Below are positions 1-8,577 of a DNA stretch of 12,848 nucleotides, piece by piece (position 1 is the first letter of the stretch; every line of letters starts with the position of its first letter). The position numbers were made by a program, and so were the translations under genes. The DNA is from JAHEYG01 sp044229775 (GTDB lineage: Bacteria; Bacteroidota; Bacteroidia; B-17B0; Aurantibacillaceae), in the NCBI GenBank assembly GCA_044229775.1, contig JBGASH010000082.1, positions 1 to 12,848 on the forward strand, given 5' to 3'. Under the pieces are notes generated by a model, which did no database searches, was not told the origin of the DNA, and was given only the letters and a program-made list of their open reading frames with translations.

Positions 1-1
1 A

Positions 2-202
2 GAATTTTACGCTATTCATAAAAATGAGCAATTACTTTTTGATTTTGTAGATACGCTTTATAATAACGATTATGTAACTGGAGCAATTGGAATAAATATC
101 AAAAACGGAACCGAAAGTAATGCATTTAAGTTTACCCCTTATACCGAATCGGAACTCCAAAAAAGAATCGAAGAAGAACGTAAGCAGTTCTATAAAAGCT
201 GA
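2..202 (+). CDS. C-terminal fragment of an unidentified protein
   Basis: An open frame enters from the left edge and ends at a TGA at 200-202, giving 66 residues. The visible part has an acidic, aromatic stretch (QLLFDFVDTLYNND) and ends in a charged probable helix (SELQKRIEEERKQF). I see no catalytic motif, membrane segment or sorting signal, and I do not recognise the family. It lies 29 bases before the GNAT gene on the same strand. Codon use resembles that of the neighbouring genes, which supports it being a real gene end. Confidence 0.6.
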   Translation, partial: EFYAIHKNEQLLFDFVDTLYNNDYVTGAIGINIKNGTESNAFKFTPYTESELQKRIEEERKQFYKS

Positions 203-220
203 ATAATTAATAATATTTCG

Positions 221-228
221 TAGATTTA
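221..228 (+). promoter_or_regulatory. Possible Bacteroidota -7 promoter element before the GNAT gene
   Basis: TAGATTTA matches TAnnTTTG at all but the last base and sits 3 bases before the ATG at 232. A transcript from it would be almost leaderless. No clear -33 TTTG is seen upstream. In AT-rich DNA such matches arise by chance, so this is a weak call. Confidence 0.2.
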
Positions 229-231
229 AAC

Positions 232-756
232 ATGTTTATTCAGGGAAAGCACATTTATTTAAGGGCTTTGGAGCCCGATGATGTGGATGTTCTGTACAAA
301 TGGGAGAACAACCGTCAGATATGGCATGTAAGTAATACGCAAACGCCTTTTAGTCGTTATGTTTTAGAACAGTTCCTGGTTAATGCCCACGAGGATATAT
401 ATACCAACAAACAATTGCGTTTAATAATTTCTGAAGTAAATAAAGAAGAGGCTGTGGGCGCCATCGATCTTTTTGATTTTGATCCTTACCATTTACGCGC
501 CGGTGTAGGAATACTTATTGCCGACGAGTACCGCAACAAGGGTTACGCCTTTGAAGCGTTACAATTACTAAAGGAATATGCTTTTTCTACCTTGCTTTTA
601 AAGCAATTGTATTGTAACGTTACCGCTTCTGCCGAAGCCAGTTTGCAACTTTTTGAAAAGTGCGGTTTCGAGAAATCCGGAACAAAAAAACTGTGGAATC
701 GCGTTTCCTCAGATCTTTTCGAAGATGAACTGATATTGCAGCTCATCAATAAATAA
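232..756 (+). CDS. GNAT N-acetyltransferase, RimJ/RimL type
   Basis: A 174-residue protein with the layout of the GNAT family (acetyltransf_3 type), which moves an acetyl group from acetyl-CoA to an amine such as a protein N-terminus or a small polyamine. The N-terminal motif IYLRALEPDD (8-17) is typical of the RimJ/RimL branch. The acetyl-CoA pyrophosphate loop is RNKGYA at 101-106. The late motif N-x(9)-LFEKCGF (129-146) is the usual strand-helix that closes the CoA site. The acceptor cannot be read from the sequence; homologues in Bacteroidota also resemble spermidine acetyltransferases. The TAA stop shares its last A with the ATG of the cytochrome gene (TAATG at 754-758), so translation of the two is probably coupled. 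Confidence 0.9.
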   Translation: MFIQGKHIYLRALEPDDVDVLYKWENNRQIWHVSNTQTPFSRYVLEQFLVNAHEDIYTNKQLRLIISEVNKEEAVGAIDLFDFDPYHLRAGVGILIADEYRNKGYAFEALQLLKEYAFSTLLLKQLYCNVTASAEASLQLFEKCGFEKSGTKKLWNRVSSDLFEDELILQLINK

Positions 757-2798
757 TGTTCGGCAGATCTTCGATATTTTTAATAACAGCCATTCTTGTT
801 CTGGGGGTTCAATGCAAAGATTCTGTTGGGAATAACTTTTCATCTGTAAAAGGAAAAAAAGACACACTTCTGTATCTCAACCATTCCGATACGGCAAAAT
901 ATGTCGGAATCAATACTTGTAAACTTTGTCACCAGAACATCTACAATACGTTCATTAAAACAGGCATGGGCAAATCCTTTGATGTAGCTACCAAACAAAA
1001 ATCTTCCGCCGACTTTTCTAATCCGCTTATTTACGACAAGTATTCTGATTTTTATTATAAGGCATTATGGGAAAAGGATAGTTTATATTTTATGGAATTT
1101 AGATTGAACGGAAGGGACACGGTTTTTAAAAGAACAGAACAGGTAAATTATATTGTTGGTTCCGGACAACACACCAATTCGCACATGCAATCGGTTAATG
1201 GGTATTTTAATCAAATGCCAATGACCTTCTATACCCAAAAACACCAATGGGATCTGCCACCGGGTTTTGAAAACGGACACAATACGCGATTTTCACGTAA
1301 AATCGGGCTGGAGTGCATGAGTTGTCATAATTCTTATCCTGATTTTGTTCTTGGTTCCGAAAACAAATTTAATACTGTTCCTGAAGGGATCAATTGCGAA
1401 AGATGCCATGGTCCCGGTAGTATACACGTGGCACAACGTTCTACCGGAGGCAAAATCGACACCTCAAAGTATATCGATTATTCTATTGTTAATCCTGCAA
1501 AGTTAAGTATAGACCTTCAATTTGATATTTGCCAAAGGTGCCATTTGCAAGGAAATGCCGTTTTGAAAGAAGGAAGATCGTTCTACGATTTTAAACCGGG
1601 TTTGAAATTGAATGATTACCTAACGGTGTTCTTACCAAAATATAAAAATGCCGATGATGAATTTATTATGGCTTCGCATGCCGATCGTTTAAAACAAAGC
1701 CAGTGTTTTATTAAATCGTATGAAAGCAATAAAGATGAAAAATCATTGAAACCCTATAAAAACGCCTTAACATGTGTTACTTGTCATAATCCTCACGTTA
1801 GTGTAAGGGAAACAAACAAAGAAGTGTTTAATGATGCGTGCAGAAGCTGTCACTACGTTAACGAGAAATCAAAACAACAATTTACCGAAAAAACAGTTGT
1901 AAAAACGTTAGCTTCAACGAACTCCAAACTCCGAACTCCGAACTGTGTTTCTTGCCATATGCCTCTTTCTGGTTCTATCGACATTCCGCACGTTACGGTT
2001 CACGACCATTACATCCGCAAACCCGTTACGCAAAAGGAAAAAGATAAAATAAAAACTTTCATTGGCCTGTATGCTGTTAATGAAAACACCCCTTCTCATT
2101 TAACAAAAGCCCGGGCTTACATAAATCAGTATAGTAAGTTTGAGGCAAAACCGGAGTTCTTAGATTCGGCAAAGACGCATTTATTGGATAATACCAAAGA
2201 AAATATTATTATCAATTTACACGCATTGCTGCAATTGTATTTTAATAAACAAAATTTTGCTCAGATCTTGAAATACGTGAATACTGTAGGTGAGGAACAA
2301 CTTTATAAAGAAATTATAAATAAAAGATCTTACAGTAATGAACATGCGTGGAGTGCATATCACATTGCGGAGGCTTATAATTACACCGGTGACTTGAACC
2401 ATTCGTTAAAATGGTTTGAGAAGGCGGCGGAATTATCACCATTTAATTTAAATTTTCAGAACAAACTTGGAACAGCATTGATGAATACGGGAAAAACAAA
2501 AGAGGCGGAAGCAAAATTTGGCAACATCATAAGCGAAAATCCGAAATTTATTTCTGCTTATACTAATTTGGGCTTCATAAAATTAACGCAAAATAATGTT
2601 AATGAAGCACAAGATTTATACAATAAAGCTTTAAATTTAGATCCCGATGATGAGCCGTTGTTGTTAAATGTGGCGGGATTAAAGGCCTATAAAAAAGATT
2701 ATACCGGTGCAATGGAAATTATTAAAAGAATACTCAAAAAAAATCCGGCCAACGTCAAAGCAAAAGCAGCATTGCAACAGTTAAAAACAGTTATTTGA
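756..2798 (+). CDS. Heptaheme cytochrome c with C-terminal TPR domain
   Basis: A 680-residue exported protein, probably a lipoprotein: residues 1-19 are hydrophobic and are followed by Cys20-Lys-Asp, although Gln at -1 is a poor lipobox residue. It has seven CxxCH heme c sites, at Cys55, 187, 214, 259, 340, 362 and 397. The fifth reads CVTCHNPH, the 'doubled CXXCH' style, and the seventh is followed by IPHVTVHDHYIRKP (410-423), a conserved patch I associate with multiheme-TPR proteins. Two further His (139, 143) could be distal ligands. From about 525 to 680 there are roughly four TPR helix pairs (for example ISAYTNLGFIKLTQNN...A...LYNKALNLDPDD). It is likely periplasmic or outer-membrane attached and moves electrons or reduces a small substrate, but no partner reductase or oxidase is nearby. 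Heme attachment requires a cytochrome c maturation system elsewhere. A 7-base tandem repeat lies within it at 1919-1944. Confidence 0.88.
   Translation: MFGRSSIFLITAILVLGVQCKDSVGNNFSSVKGKKDTLLYLNHSDTAKYVGINTCKLCHQNIYNTFIKTGMGKSFDVATKQKSSADFSNPLIYDKYSDFYYKALWEKDSLYFMEFRLNGRDTVFKRTEQVNYIVGSGQHTNSHMQSVNGYFNQMPMTFYTQKHQWDLPPGFENGHNTRFSRKIGLECMSCHNSYPDFVLGSENKFNTVPEGINCERCHGPGSIHVAQRSTGGKIDTSKYIDYSIVNPAKLSIDLQFDICQRCHLQGNAVLKEGRSFYDFKPGLKLNDYLTVFLPKYKNADDEFIMASHADRLKQSQCFIKSYESNKDEKSLKPYKNALTCVTCHNPHVSVRETNKEVFNDACRSCHYVNEKSKQQFTEKTVVKTLASTNSKLRTPNCVSCHMPLSGSIDIPHVTVHDHYIRKPVTQKEKDKIKTFIGLYAVNENTPSHLTKARAYINQYSKFEAKPEFLDSAKTHLLDNTKENIIINLHALLQLYFNKQNFAQILKYVNTVGEEQLYKEIINKRSYSNEHAWSAYHIAEAYNYTGDLNHSLKWFEKAAELSPFNLNFQNKLGTALMNTGKTKEAEAKFGNIISENPKFISAYTNLGFIKLTQNNVNEAQDLYNKALNLDPDDEPLLLNVAGLKAYKKDYTGAMEIIKRILKKNPANVKAKAALQQLKTVI
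1919..1944 (+). repeat. Heptamer tandem repeat GAACTCC, about 3.7 copies, inside the cytochrome gene
   Basis: Copies are GAACTCC (1919-1925), AAACTCC (one change), GAACTCC (1933-1939) and a partial GAACT. Three copies make 21 bases, exactly seven codons. The array encodes the linker around NSKLRTPN (389-396), just before the seventh heme motif. Gain or loss of a single unit would shift the frame. Confidence 0.8.
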
Positions 2799-2803
2799 TC
2801 TGA

Positions 2804-3841
2804 ATGAAGAAGATCATTAAAATAATAGGAATTATTGTTCTTGTAGGAGCAGGAATAGGGGCCTATTGGGCCTACCTTAATTTTTATAAGGCAAACGTTG
2901 ATCTTGGTGGTAAGAACTATAAATACATTTACATAAACACTAATTCTTCTTACGAGGATGTTTTGAGCGATCTTTACGATGATAATATTATCAAGGACCA
3001 CGAAAGTTTTGAGTTCATGGCACGTAAAATGGATCTTGAAAACAATATTCATCCCGGCAAATTCCGTATTCAGGATAAAATGAATAATCGTCAGGTCATA
3101 AATATCTTAAAGAACAATAAGCAGGAAAAAGTTAGGCTTACCTTCAATTCGCAGATACATGATAAAGAAGAATTGATAGAATACCTGGATGATAAATTAG
3201 AATTAGAGGATGATGTGTTAGAAGATTACTTAAGTAACGATGAGCTGTTGGAAAAGGAGTACGGGTTGGATCCTGATAACATTATGGCGCTCATTTTACC
3301 CAATACTTACGATGTGAGTTGGGCTATTTCAAAGGAAGATCTATTTAAGGAAGTAAAGGAATATTTTGATCTGGTATGGAATAAGGACCGACTTACAAAA
3401 GCCAAGAATATGGGCTACAGCGTTGCCGATATTACCATCATAGCATCCATCGTTCAATGTGAAAGCGGTATTGAGGATGAACAGGAAAAAATAGCGGGGG
3501 TTTATATTAATAGATTGAAAAAAGACATGTTGTTGCAGGCAGATCCGACCTTAAAATTTGCCAATAAAAATTACGACGCGCAGCGACTAACCAATGCCGA
3601 TAAGGAAATAGATTCGCGATACAATACCTATAAATACAAAGGTCTTCCGCCAGGCCCCATCTGTTTGGTCAGAACCCAATCGATAGATGCAGTTCTAAAT
3701 AATGTAAAGCACAATTTTATTTTCTTTTGTGCTAAGCCCGACTTTAGCGGTTACTCCGATTTTTCTACCACTTACGCTCAGCATGTCCGGTATGCTACCG
3801 CCTATCAAAAAGCGCTTGATAAGAGGGGAATTAAAAGATAA
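2804..3841 (+). CDS. mltG: Endolytic murein transglycosylase MltG (YceG-like)
   Basis: MltG cuts nascent peptidoglycan glycan strands at the outer face of the inner membrane and so sets strand length. The 345-residue protein has a short Lys-rich start and one membrane helix (about 6-27), then a LysM-like part (about 38-105, with HPGKFRI), then the YceG catalytic domain. The catalytic Glu is E220 in ASIVQCESG, equivalent to Glu218 of E. coli MltG. Further family motifs are VYINRL (233-238), LQADPT (244-249), YNTYKYKGLPPGPI (273-286) and an FSTTYAQH end (320-327). Length is normal for the family. The stretch 128-158 is strongly acidic. It starts 5 bases after the cytochrome stop with no obvious Shine-Dalgarno, and is probably in the same transcript. 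Confidence 0.95.
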   Translation: MKKIIKIIGIIVLVGAGIGAYWAYLNFYKANVDLGGKNYKYIYINTNSSYEDVLSDLYDDNIIKDHESFEFMARKMDLENNIHPGKFRIQDKMNNRQVINILKNNKQEKVRLTFNSQIHDKEELIEYLDDKLELEDDVLEDYLSNDELLEKEYGLDPDNIMALILPNTYDVSWAISKEDLFKEVKEYFDLVWNKDRLTKAKNMGYSVADITIIASIVQCESGIEDEQEKIAGVYINRLKKDMLLQADPTLKFANKNYDAQRLTNADKEIDSRYNTYKYKGLPPGPICLVRTQSIDAVLNNVKHNFIFFCAKPDFSGYSDFSTTYAQHVRYATAYQKALDKRGIKR

Positions 3842-3849
3842 TTTTTTCT

Positions 3850-3857
3850 TATCTTTA
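3850..3857 (+). promoter_or_regulatory. Possible -7 promoter element before the phosphohexomutase gene
   Basis: TATCTTTA fits TAnnTTTG except for the last base and lies 24 bases before the ATG at 3882, a sensible spacing for a short leader. No good -33 TTTG is visible. It falls in the 40-base gap after mltG, the place where a new transcript could start. Confidence 0.3.
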
Positions 3858-3881
3858 AAGTCTTGTTTACTTACTTGAATT

Positions 3882-5288
3882 ATGACAAAAATTAAATTTG
3901 GAACCGACGGATGGAGAGCCATAATTGCTCATGATTTTACGGTTGATAATGTTGCACGCGTTACAGAAGCTACCGCAAAATGGTTATTAAAGAATTTTGA
4001 TAAGCCAAGCGTGGTTGTTGGTCACGATTGCCGTTTTGCAGGTGAATTGTTTGCCGAAACCGTTGCAAAAGTATTTATTGCACACAACGTAAAAGTTTTT
4101 TTGGCAAAGGATTTTGTAAGTACGCCAATGATCTCCTTAGGCGCTTCTAAATTAAAGACCTCAATAGGAATTATTATTACCGCCAGCCATAATCCGCCAA
4201 GTTATAACGGGTATAAATTAAAAGGAGGTTATGGTGGTCCTTTATTGCCTGAAAAAATTCAGGAAGTAGAAGATATTATTCCCGAAAAATGTCATGTTGA
4301 TCTTAGTAAAATAAGTTTGAGCGAGGCACAAAGTAAAGGGCTTCTTGAAATTGCACCATTGGAAGAAATGTATTTTAAGCATGTTCAGGAAAATTTCGAC
4401 CTCAATGCTATAAAAAATTCGGGATTACGATTTGCGTATGACAGCATGTTTGGAGCGGGTAAAAGGATCATGAAACGCTTGTTCCCGGAAATAATTCATT
4501 TGCATGGTGACGATAATCCGGGTTTTCACGGACAAGCACCAGAGCCGATCGATAAAAATTTGCAAGAGTTTAGTGAGCTTATAAAAAAAGACGGCAAGAT
4601 CAAATGTGGTTTATGTACGGATGGTGATGCCGATAGAATAGGTTTGTACGATAGCAAAGGTAATTTTGTGGATTCTCATCATATCATTTTGTTATTGGTA
4701 AAGTATTTGGTAGAACAAAAGAAGTTTGGCGGTCGTATTGTGGTTGCGTTTTCGGTGACCCCTCGTATTAAAAAATTAGCAGAACATTATAAATTGCCAA
4801 TCACCATAACGCAGATAGGTTTTAAATACATAGCCGGTTATATGATAAGCGAAGATGTGATCTTAGGTGGTGAAGAGAGCGGCGGAATAGCCATTAAAGG
4901 ACACATTCCTGAACGCGATGGCATTTGGGTGGGATTAACCATTTGGGAATATATGGCTAAAAGTGGGAAGACCCTCGAACAACTTATCGATGATCTTTAT
5001 CAATTAACCGGGCCATTTACATACGAGCGTAACGACCTTCACTTAACCGAAGAGGTAAAACAGAAAGTTATTAAAGCATGTAAGGAAGATAAATTCAAAA
5101 GTTTTGGTCCTTATAAAGTAGAGAAACTGGAAACTATTGACGGCTGGAAATATTATTTTGAAAAAGATCAATGGATGATGATCCGCGCCAGTGGAACAGA
5201 GCCTGTATTGCGCGTTTATGCCGAGAGCGATACAATCGAGAATACCCGTAAGATCTTGAAAGCTGCGCAAGAAACGTTATTGGCTTAA
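3882..5288 (+). CDS. Phosphoglucomutase/phosphomannomutase family protein (alpha-D-phosphohexomutase)
   Basis: A 468-residue enzyme that interconverts hexose 1- and 6-phosphates in the cytoplasm, feeding sugar nucleotides for polysaccharide, LPS or glycan synthesis. All four domain signatures are present: the phosphoserine loop ITASHNPP with Ser102; the Mg-binding loop DGDADR (Asp247, 249, 251); the sugar loop GGEESGG at 329-335; and the C-terminal phosphate-binding loop RASGTEP at 435-441. The start FGTDGWR is typical of the family. Specificity for glucose or mannose cannot be settled by eye; GlmM is less likely, since GlmM proteins usually end differently and carry GEQSG-type loops. The gene ends 15 bases from the convergent CoA-binding gene with no hairpin terminator between them. 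Confidence 0.93.
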   Translation: MTKIKFGTDGWRAIIAHDFTVDNVARVTEATAKWLLKNFDKPSVVVGHDCRFAGELFAETVAKVFIAHNVKVFLAKDFVSTPMISLGASKLKTSIGIIITASHNPPSYNGYKLKGGYGGPLLPEKIQEVEDIIPEKCHVDLSKISLSEAQSKGLLEIAPLEEMYFKHVQENFDLNAIKNSGLRFAYDSMFGAGKRIMKRLFPEIIHLHGDDNPGFHGQAPEPIDKNLQEFSELIKKDGKIKCGLCTDGDADRIGLYDSKGNFVDSHHIILLLVKYLVEQKKFGGRIVVAFSVTPRIKKLAEHYKLPITITQIGFKYIAGYMISEDVILGGEESGGIAIKGHIPERDGIWVGLTIWEYMAKSGKTLEQLIDDLYQLTGPFTYERNDLHLTEEVKQKVIKACKEDKFKSFGPYKVEKLETIDGWKYYFEKDQWMMIRASGTEPVLRVYAESDTIENTRKILKAAQETLLA

Positions 5289-5303
5289 ATCACTTAGCGT
5301 TTA

Positions 5304-5666
5304 TTAATAGTTCCCCACGCTCAGCATCACCAAAGTGCAGGCATCTACACATTCTATCCCTTTGGTAGTGGCAGTTTTAAACAGTTCTGGATTTTCGGCA
5401 CCCGGGTTAAAGATTAATCGCTTTGGTTTTAAACTTAAAATATATTCTTGCCAAGCCGCTTGATTTTTAGGACCAACATATAAGGTAACGGTGTCAATAT
5501 CCCTCCACACAGGGCGGGTCGTTAGAATTTCTGTATCGCCTATTTTTCCTTCTCTCAATCCTACAGCATAAACGGGATGTCCGTGTTCTTTTAAACGCAA
5601 CACTGCCATATTGCTGTACCGCGATGGATCGGGAGAGGCGCCTATAACAACAGTGGTCTTGCTCAT
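5304..5666 (-). CDS. CoA-binding domain protein (YccU-like)
   Basis: A 120-residue single-domain Rossmann protein of the CoA_binding_2 type, related to the CoA-binding part of succinyl-CoA ligases. Visible motifs are VVIGASPDPSRYSN (6-19), the strand-turn around VYAVGLREG (32-40), the FNPGAEN loop (86-92) and the terminal C-V-D-A-C-T-L-V-M-L strand (106-115). No catalytic domain is attached, so it probably binds CoA or an acyl-CoA; its cellular role is unknown. Its ATG overlaps the TGA of the upstream MFS gene (ATGA, 5663-5666), making it the last gene of the minus-strand operon, and unlike the three genes before it, it is intact. Confidence 0.88.
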   Translation of the reverse strand: MSKTTVVIGASPDPSRYSNMAVLRLKEHGHPVYAVGLREGKIGDTEILTTRPVWRDIDTVTLYVGPKNQAAWQEYILSLKPKRLIFNPGAENPELFKTATTKGIECVDACTLVMLSVGNY

Positions 5667-6925
5667 GATTCGTGATAATTAAGATCTTTTGCAAAGGTTT
5701 CTTCTAATTTTATACAAGCAAAATAAGCCAGTATAAATACAACTATACCAATGTAAATAGCGGATTGTACTGATCCAACATGAGGTTTTAAAGTTAAATG
5801 TATAACCGACATTACCGGAACAGAACCCCTGACAAAGTTAGGCGCCGTGGTGGTAACCGTTGCTCGAATATTGGTTCCAAATAATTCGGAAGCGCTGCTC
5901 ATGAATACAGCCCAATAGCCGGTTGCAAATCCAATAAAAAATATGATCACATAAAATACCATAACCGAAATGGCTGCGAACAGGAAATACGCTATGGAAA
6001 ATAAGAGGGTGAGACTGATAAATAAAAGCAAAACTTTTTTTCGCGAATGTAACTTCTGACTCAATAATCCGCTGCACACATCACCAATGGTAATACCAAT
6101 ATAAGCTACCATTATAGGAATCTTGCCTTCTGTTGGGCCATTTTGTAAGCCCAGAGCTTTGGTCATTTCGGGCGCAAATTGCACCAGCAAATACATCACA
6201 TACCACACCGGCACGGCGATCAAAATAACATTTAAATATTTTAAAGTGAGTTTAGGATGAGAGAATAGGTAAAAGAAATTTCCTTTGTTTACGGTTTTAT
6301 TCTCCTTTAAGTTATTGAACATCCCCGATTCATAAACACCGATTCGTAAAACCAATAACAGCAATCCTATTCCGCCACCAATAAAATAAGAAATACGCCA
6401 GTTATTAAGGTATAACGTAGTGAGGCCAGCTATCACCGCTCCAAACAATCCTACCGACGCTACAAAGGTTGTTCCAAGTCCGCGCCGTTCTTTACTCATG
6501 CTTTCGCTTACTTTAGTGTAATGCCCGCGCCTAATTCGCCGGCTAAACCAAATCCCGAAATAAACTCTATTATGGCGTAGGTATCGGTGTCGTTTACAAA
6601 CCCATTCGCAATATTTGCCAGCGAGTAGGTGATAATACTTCCAAATAAAACCGTTAACCTTCCTTTTTTATCACCTAGTATTCCCCAAAAAATACCTCCT
6701 ACCAGCATCCCAAACATTTGCCAGTTCAATAATGCCGAACCGGTATTTTCAATGTATTTGGCAATGTTGGGAAGTTCGGAAGCAGGAAGTGTGCTGTTTA
6801 AGATATCTTAAACTGGCTACGCGCTCCATACCAAACAGTACAAGGTCGTAGATATCTACAAAATAACCAAGGGCAGCAACAATGATGAGTTTGTTTACAG
6901 CAGAAGAACTTTTCACCTGGTTCAT
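5663..6925 (-). pseudogene. MFS transporter, two compensating frame breaks
   Basis: The gene runs from an ATG at 6925, 4 bases after the subtilase stop, to a TGA at 5663-5665 and would encode about 420 residues, a normal MFS length. It begins MNQVKSSSAVNKLIIV, then GYFVDIYDLVLFG in helix 1. Near 6808 the frame shifts (one extra A, or two lost from an A run, giving VASL-(K)-DILN). The middle part contains the MFS motif A loop GILGDKKGR. Near 6511-6513 it shifts back (GAGITL then VSESMSKERRG). The rest, 278 residues in one frame, has many hydrophobic helices and ELFGTNIRATV...NFVRG, typical of ProP/ShiA-like proton symporters. First and last parts are in the same frame, so the net change is zero. 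The substrate is unknown. As written, only the second half is open; the defects may be sequencing errors. Confidence 0.85.
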
Positions 6926-6929
6926 AAAA

Positions 6930-8577
6930 CTATCGCTTCAGTATTTTTTTGCTGACGCTGAAAGATGGCGAAGAAACATTTATATAATAGAACCCACCAC
7001 TTAACCGTGATGGCATGTTTAGTCTTACAAAAGTTTCTTTTGGATTACTTTTTTCAGAATAAACTTTTTCCTAAAACGTCGTAAAGAACAACAATCACTT
7101 CGGTATAAATTTTGGTTTCAAAGTTAATGATCAATTCGTCGTTGAACGGATTAGGGAACACACTGATGTTTCTCTGTGCGTCGGCCTTGTTCATTCCAAC
7201 GGTAAATATTGTGCTGGAGTTAGCAGTACACAATTGTGGCACACCCCAGCCATAAGTATTATTAGGCGTGTTAGAATTGGTTGCCGTAGTTTTCATCACA
7301 TTTATAATAGGAATATTCTTTACCCAGGGTTTACTTTGCCACAAGCACGTTGCAGCTCCGGCTAAAATAGGTGTAGCAAACGAAGTGCCATTACCAAAGA
7401 AACAGCCACCCGACAAACATACGCTTTACCGCCTTCTGCGCAGAGATCTGGTTTTATTCTACCATCGGCAGTAGGACCAAGCGAACTGAAACCGGTTATA
7501 ACGGAGAGACTATCTACGGCACCAACGGTACAAATACTATCCGCGTCGGCCGGTATTCCGATCAGCGGCCACGATCCGCCATTACCATTTCCGGCAGCGT
7601 TGAACATTAACATCCCTTTTCTGGCGGCCATTGTGGCGGCGATACTCATATTAGCGGTTTTACCATCCAGTGTGGCGAATGTGTGATTGTAGGATGAATT
7701 ATCGAATGTGGTATAACCTAATGAAGTAGTACAAACATCGGCGCCTACGCTGTCGGCAAATTCGGCGGCTCTTATCCAGTTGTATTCTTCGCTTGGTGTT
7801 TCGGTATTTGCATCTTCTGATCGCAACAACCAATAACTGGCTTTTGGCGCTGATCCTATAATTGTTCCCGGTTTTAATCCGGCCATGGTCGATAAACACA
7901 TCGCGCCATGCGCGTCATCTTCAAACACCATTGTATCTCCCATTACAAAATCGCGGGTTCCTAACAAACGGCCCTGTAACCGTAAACTATCAAAAACAGG
8001 ATTGATGTGTGCATTACTGAAACCATCATCAATAACGGCAATGGCTGCGTTTTGCCCTCGAAAACCCATATTATGCAGGCAATTACTCTGCATTATTTTA
8101 TTACGCTAATTGGCACTACCCAGCAACTAAACGTAGCAAAGCTGTTGTTTAGCGGCCTTTAGGTATGAATTTTCACCACGGTAATTTCAGGTAAAACAAT
8201 TTTGTATTTGGTTACAGGACCTGTTGAAGCCACAAATGAAAATGAATTAATGGCAGCGGTCGCGCTGTTAGGACAAGCCACAACAACACCATTTATCCAT
8301 TTAGAACGATAATATACCGTAACACTCGGAACGGCATCTACTAATTGCGCATAAGCGGGCGTTACAGGAAGATCAGAATAATGGATAGGAATTCCCTGGT
8401 TAACGCGGCGCTGTATAGATTTGGGCGACAAATACGCCGTAGGAGTTGAAACAGAGTAGGGGGTGCCGTTCTTATCTTTGAACTTCACCCAAAATTTAAA
8501 AACCTGTGCTTGTCCGTGGCTGTTATAAATCGCAATGCCAAAGCAATTAAAATGCTTAAGATAATTTTTTTACTCAT
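6930..8577 (-). pseudogene. S8 (subtilisin-type) peptidase with T9SS sorting tail, multiply frameshifted
   Basis: The rejoined protein is about 550 residues: a secreted serine peptidase exported by Sec and then T9SS. It starts MSKKIILSILIALAL (ATG 8577, or the in-frame ATG at 8583), shifts near 8532, and continues IYNSHGQAQVFKFWVKFKDK. A second shift near 8165 leads into a stretch with two TAG codons (8127-8129, 8106-8108) before CLHNMGFRGQ. Catalytic residues are all present: Asp in AIAVIDDGF (8028-8030), His in DDAHGAMCLS (7908-7910), oxyanion Asn in NAAGNGNGG (7587-7589) and Ser in GNGTSFATP (7381-7383). A shift near 7416 separates the Ser from the rest. The tail begins ISVFPNPFNDELIINF, shifts near 7059, and ends LSGGFYYINVSS...SKKILKR at a TAG (6930-6932), a textbook type A sorting domain. 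The start overlaps the lipoprotein stop by 8 bases (ATGAGTAA). Confidence 0.85.

Noticed and set aside
2699..3052. 117-residue open frame on the minus strand across the cytochrome-mltG junction
   Set aside because: It is antisense to two well-supported genes, has a composition like a translated complement and no recognisable motif.
5289..5303. Possible bidirectional terminator between the convergent phosphohexomutase and CoA-binding genes
   Set aside because: Only 15 bases, with no inverted repeat visible.
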